Below are positions 12,701-14,309 of a DNA stretch of 14,309 nt, piece after piece. A model generated the notes under the pieces. That model did no database searches and was not told the DNA's origin. It worked only from the letters and a program-made list of their open reading frames with translations. The DNA lies in contig JAGBZZ010000318.1 of the NCBI GenBank assembly GCA_017652965.1, positions 1 to 14,309 of the forward strand. The letters are read 5' to 3'. The stretch comes from Clostridia bacterium (GTDB taxonomy: Bacteria; Bacillota_A; Clostridia; Oscillospirales; CAG-272). How positions within the stretch are numbered: position 1 is the stretch's first letter; the number at the start of each line of letters is the position of its first letter. The position numbers were made by a program, and so were the translations under genes.

Positions 12701-12740
12701 ACGGAAGTTGTCTTTCTGTGATTAAAGCCGCAGCTTCCGT
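12701..12740 (+). promoter_or_regulatory. Inverted repeat in the leader region of mazF
   Basis: ACGGAAGTTG (12701-12710) and CAGCTTCCGT (12731-12740) form a 10-bp stem with one G-U pair and a 20-base loop, 45 bp before the mazF ATG. No T-run follows, so it is not a normal terminator. It could be an operator or RNA control element. Confidence 0.4.
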
Positions 12741-12785
12741 GACAAAATAAGAGTAACTAAGCAGGAAAGGATCCTCCATACCGTC

Positions 12786-13205
12786 ATGAACGTCAAACGC
12801 GGAGACATCTATTATGCCGACCTCTCCCCCGTTGTCGGCAGTGAGCAGGGCGGCCTTCGCCCTGTCCTGATCATACACACCGACATTGGCAACCGTTATA
12901 GCCCCCCGGTGATCGCCGCAGCAATCACCAGCCGCATGGGTAAAAACAAGCTTCCGACTCATATTGAGGTCTACACCACGACGGGTGCCGGGCTCCCGCG
13001 GGATTCGGTCATTCTGCTTGAGCAGATCAGAACCCTGGATAAGCGGCGGCTTCGGGAGCGGATAGGGCACCTGGATGAGGAGGCCATGGCGCGGGTCAAT
13101 AATGCGATCTCGGTAAGCTTCGGGCTCTCGCTTCCCGGCGTTTTCGATACATCAACACCCCGGGGGATAAGCGAGGGCAGGACCGAGCATCAGGAGATTT
13201 TTTGA
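12786..13205 (+). CDS. MazF/PemK-family endoribonuclease toxin (NdoA type), no antitoxin seen
   Basis: The N-terminal 115 residues closely follow Bacillus NdoA/MazF, an mRNA interferase that cuts single-stranded RNA at short sequence motifs: MNVKRGDIYYADLSPVVGSEQGG, then R25-P, AAAIT with T48, KLPTHIEV, DSVILLEQIRTLDK and HLDEEAMARVNNAI. The catalytic residues R25 and T48 are intact, so activity is likely. The protein has 139 residues, about 20 more than usual; the extra C-terminal tail (PGVFDTSTPRGISEGRTEHQEIF) is polar and may be disordered. No MazE/EndoAI-like gene lies upstream or downstream. The Shine-Dalgarno (AGGAAAGGA at 12762-12770) is unusually far, about 15 bases, from the ATG, and no alternative in-frame start exists nearby, which suggests weak translation. 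Confidence 0.92.
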   Translation: MNVKRGDIYYADLSPVVGSEQGGLRPVLIIHTDIGNRYSPPVIAAAITSRMGKNKLPTHIEVYTTTGAGLPRDSVILLEQIRTLDKRRLRERIGHLDEEAMARVNNAISVSFGLSLPGVFDTSTPRGISEGRTEHQEIF

Positions 13206-13234
13206 TTTTTCGGCCACATATCTTCCATTTACCC

Positions 13235-13263
13235 TTGATTTTGGTTTAAAAATATGATATAGT
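13235..13263 (+). promoter_or_regulatory. Sigma-A promoter of fba
   Basis: TTGATT (13235-13240) and TATAGT (13258-13263) are 17 bp apart with an AT-rich spacer, about 40 bp before the fba start. A second near-palindromic stretch, GTATACACGTATA, follows the -10 box. Confidence 0.85.
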
Positions 13264-13290
13264 ATACACGTATAAAATCTACCGAAATCA

Positions 13291-13296
13291 AAGGAG
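13291..13296 (+). promoter_or_regulatory. Ribosome binding site that sets the fba start
   Basis: AAGGAG is seven bases before ATG 13304 but only one base before ATG 13298, so initiation at 13304 (MALVTTKEMF) is favoured. Confidence 0.85.
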
Positions 13297-13303
13297 AATG
13301 AAA

Positions 13304-14263
13304 ATGGCACTTGTTACAACCAAGGAAATGTTCAAGAAGGCCTATGAGGGCGGCTACGCCATCGGTGCCTTCAACATCAACAACATGGAGATCATCCAGG
13401 CGATCACCGAAGCGGCAGAGGAGGTCAAATCCCCTGTGATCCTGCAGGTTTCTGCCGGTGCGCGTAAGTACGCCAAGCACGAATATCTGATGGCACTGGC
13501 CAAGGCCGCTGTCGCCGATACCGGGATCGACCTTGCCCTGCATCTTGACCACGGCGATACCTTCGAGATCTGCAAGGCCTGCATCGACGGCGGCTTCACC
13601 TCGGTGATGATCGACGGCTCGCACCATTCGTACGAGGACAACGTAGCCCTGACCCGCAAGGTCGTGGAATATGCCCACGAGCGCGGCGTAGTGGTTGAGG
13701 GTGAGCTTGGCGTTCTTGCCGGTGTGGAGGACGATGTGGTTGCCGAGCATTCCTCGTATACCCGCCCCGAGGAGGTTGAGGATTTCGTCACCCGCACGGG
13801 TGTTGACTCCCTGGCGATCTCGATCGGTACCTCGCACGGCGCTTACAAGTTCACCCCTGCCCAGTGCACCCGCAACGAGGAGGGCATCCTTGTTCCGCCT
13901 CCGCTCCGCTTCGATATCCTCGCCGAGATCGAAAAGCGCCTGCCCCTCTTCCCCATCGTTCTTCACGGTGCATCCTCGGTTCCCCAGGATTTCGTGAAGG
14001 AGATCAACTCGCTCGGCGGTAAGATGCCCGATGCCGTTGGCATTCCCGAATCCCAGCTGCGCGAGGCCGCAAAGATGGCAGTCTGCAAGATCAATATCGA
14101 CTCGGATATTCGTCTGGCCATGACTGCGGGCATTCGCCGCGTGATGAGCGAGAAGCCCGATGTATTTGACCCCCGCACCTATCTCTCGGTCGCTCGTACC
14201 GAGGTTCGTGTCATGGTCAAGCACAAGATCGAAAACGTCCTCGGCTCTGCCGGTACTCTTTAA
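13304..14263 (+). CDS. fba: Class II fructose-1,6-bisphosphate aldolase
   Basis: The enzyme cleaves fructose 1,6-bisphosphate to glyceraldehyde 3-phosphate and dihydroxyacetone phosphate in glycolysis and catalyses the reverse in gluconeogenesis. The 319 residues fit the Gram-positive class II type. The zinc and catalytic motif HLDHGD is at 80-85 (D82 catalytic, H83 zinc ligand), EGELG is near 132-136, GTSHGAYKF at 175-183 supplies H178, and HGASS at 221-225 supplies H221. The insert NEEGILVPPPLRFD lies before the last zinc ligand. The start is 13304, set by the Shine-Dalgarno; a reading from 13298 would add two residues. It has its own promoter and a perfect terminator, so it is a single-gene unit. 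Codon choice looks strongly biased, as expected for a highly expressed gene. Confidence 0.97.
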   Translation: MALVTTKEMFKKAYEGGYAIGAFNINNMEIIQAITEAAEEVKSPVILQVSAGARKYAKHEYLMALAKAAVADTGIDLALHLDHGDTFEICKACIDGGFTSVMIDGSHHSYEDNVALTRKVVEYAHERGVVVEGELGVLAGVEDDVVAEHSSYTRPEEVEDFVTRTGVDSLAISIGTSHGAYKFTPAQCTRNEEGILVPPPLRFDILAEIEKRLPLFPIVLHGASSVPQDFVKEINSLGGKMPDAVGIPESQLREAAKMAVCKINIDSDIRLAMTAGIRRVMSEKPDVFDPRTYLSVARTEVRVMVKHKIENVLGSAGTL

Positions 14264-14264
14264 T

Positions 14265-14295
14265 AGAAAAAGCCCGCTACACGCGGGCTTTTTCT
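14265..14295. terminator. Terminator after fba
   Basis: AGAAAAAGCCCGC (14265-14277) and GCGGGCTTTTTCT (14283-14295) form a perfect 13-bp stem with a TACAC loop. The stem starts one base after the fba stop, and its A/T ends allow function on both strands. Confidence 0.93.
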
Positions 14296-14309
14296 ATGTC
14301 TAAAATGCC

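Noticed and set aside
12761..12785. Antitoxin-like small ORF before mazF
   Set aside because: No frame with a start codon and useful length exists between the DUF378 terminator and the mazF ATG on the plus strand.
13229..14224. Long minus-strand frame opposite fba (331 residues)
   Set aside because: It is the mirror of a strongly codon-biased fba gene; the plus strand has all aldolase motifs, promoter and ribosome site.

Overview
The window looks like a chromosomal segment of a moderately GC-rich member of the Bacillota, most likely class Clostridia (an inference from gene content, not a species call). The indicators are a sporulation sigma factor of the SigK type, a large Bacillus/Clostridium-type SRP RNA with an Alu-like domain next to dnaX, an NdoA-type MazF toxin, a DUF378 protein, a class II aldolase of the Gram-positive kind, strong GGAGG ribosome binding sites and sigma-A promoters. 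I see no insertion sequence, phage gene, tRNA or CRISPR array.

Layout. Bases 1-930 (+): the 3' end of prfB (release factor 2), then a small acidic membrane protein of unknown function, closed by a terminator. Bases 934-3681: a divergent pair, an AraC-type regulator (-) and a secreted SGNH/GDSL-hydrolase lipoprotein (+), separated by a 122-bp AT-rich control region. Bases 3703-5926 (-): a two-gene operon of a CPA2-type cation/proton antiporter and an MgtC-family membrane protein, behind a near-consensus promoter. Bases 6039-9864 (-): a DNA-maintenance cluster in the order SRP RNA, dnaX, ybaB, recR, then a lipoprotein with a ComEC-like metallo-beta-lactamase domain.

Bases 9929-11439: a second divergent pair, an SDR reductase (-) resembling the EF-P 5-aminopentanone reductase group and a winged-helix regulator (+) whose receiver domain has lost its phosphorylation residues. 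Their -35 boxes abut. Bases 11461-12280 (+): sigK, whose start codon directly follows a terminator-like hairpin that also contains its Shine-Dalgarno sequence. Bases 12353-12668: a possible 18-codon leader ORF and the DUF378 gene. Bases 12786-13205: an apparently orphan mazF/ndoA with a hairpin in its leader. Bases 13235-14295: fba with its own promoter and a perfect terminator.

Most of the content is conserved core genome. The parts that merit attention are the hairpin/start-codon arrangement at sigK and the pseudo-receiver regulator before it, the orphan toxin, the phased repeats between the AraC and SGNH genes, the double terminator between the SRP RNA and dnaX, and the surface MBL protein attached to recR. 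I did not find a clearly new multi-gene defence or mobile system.
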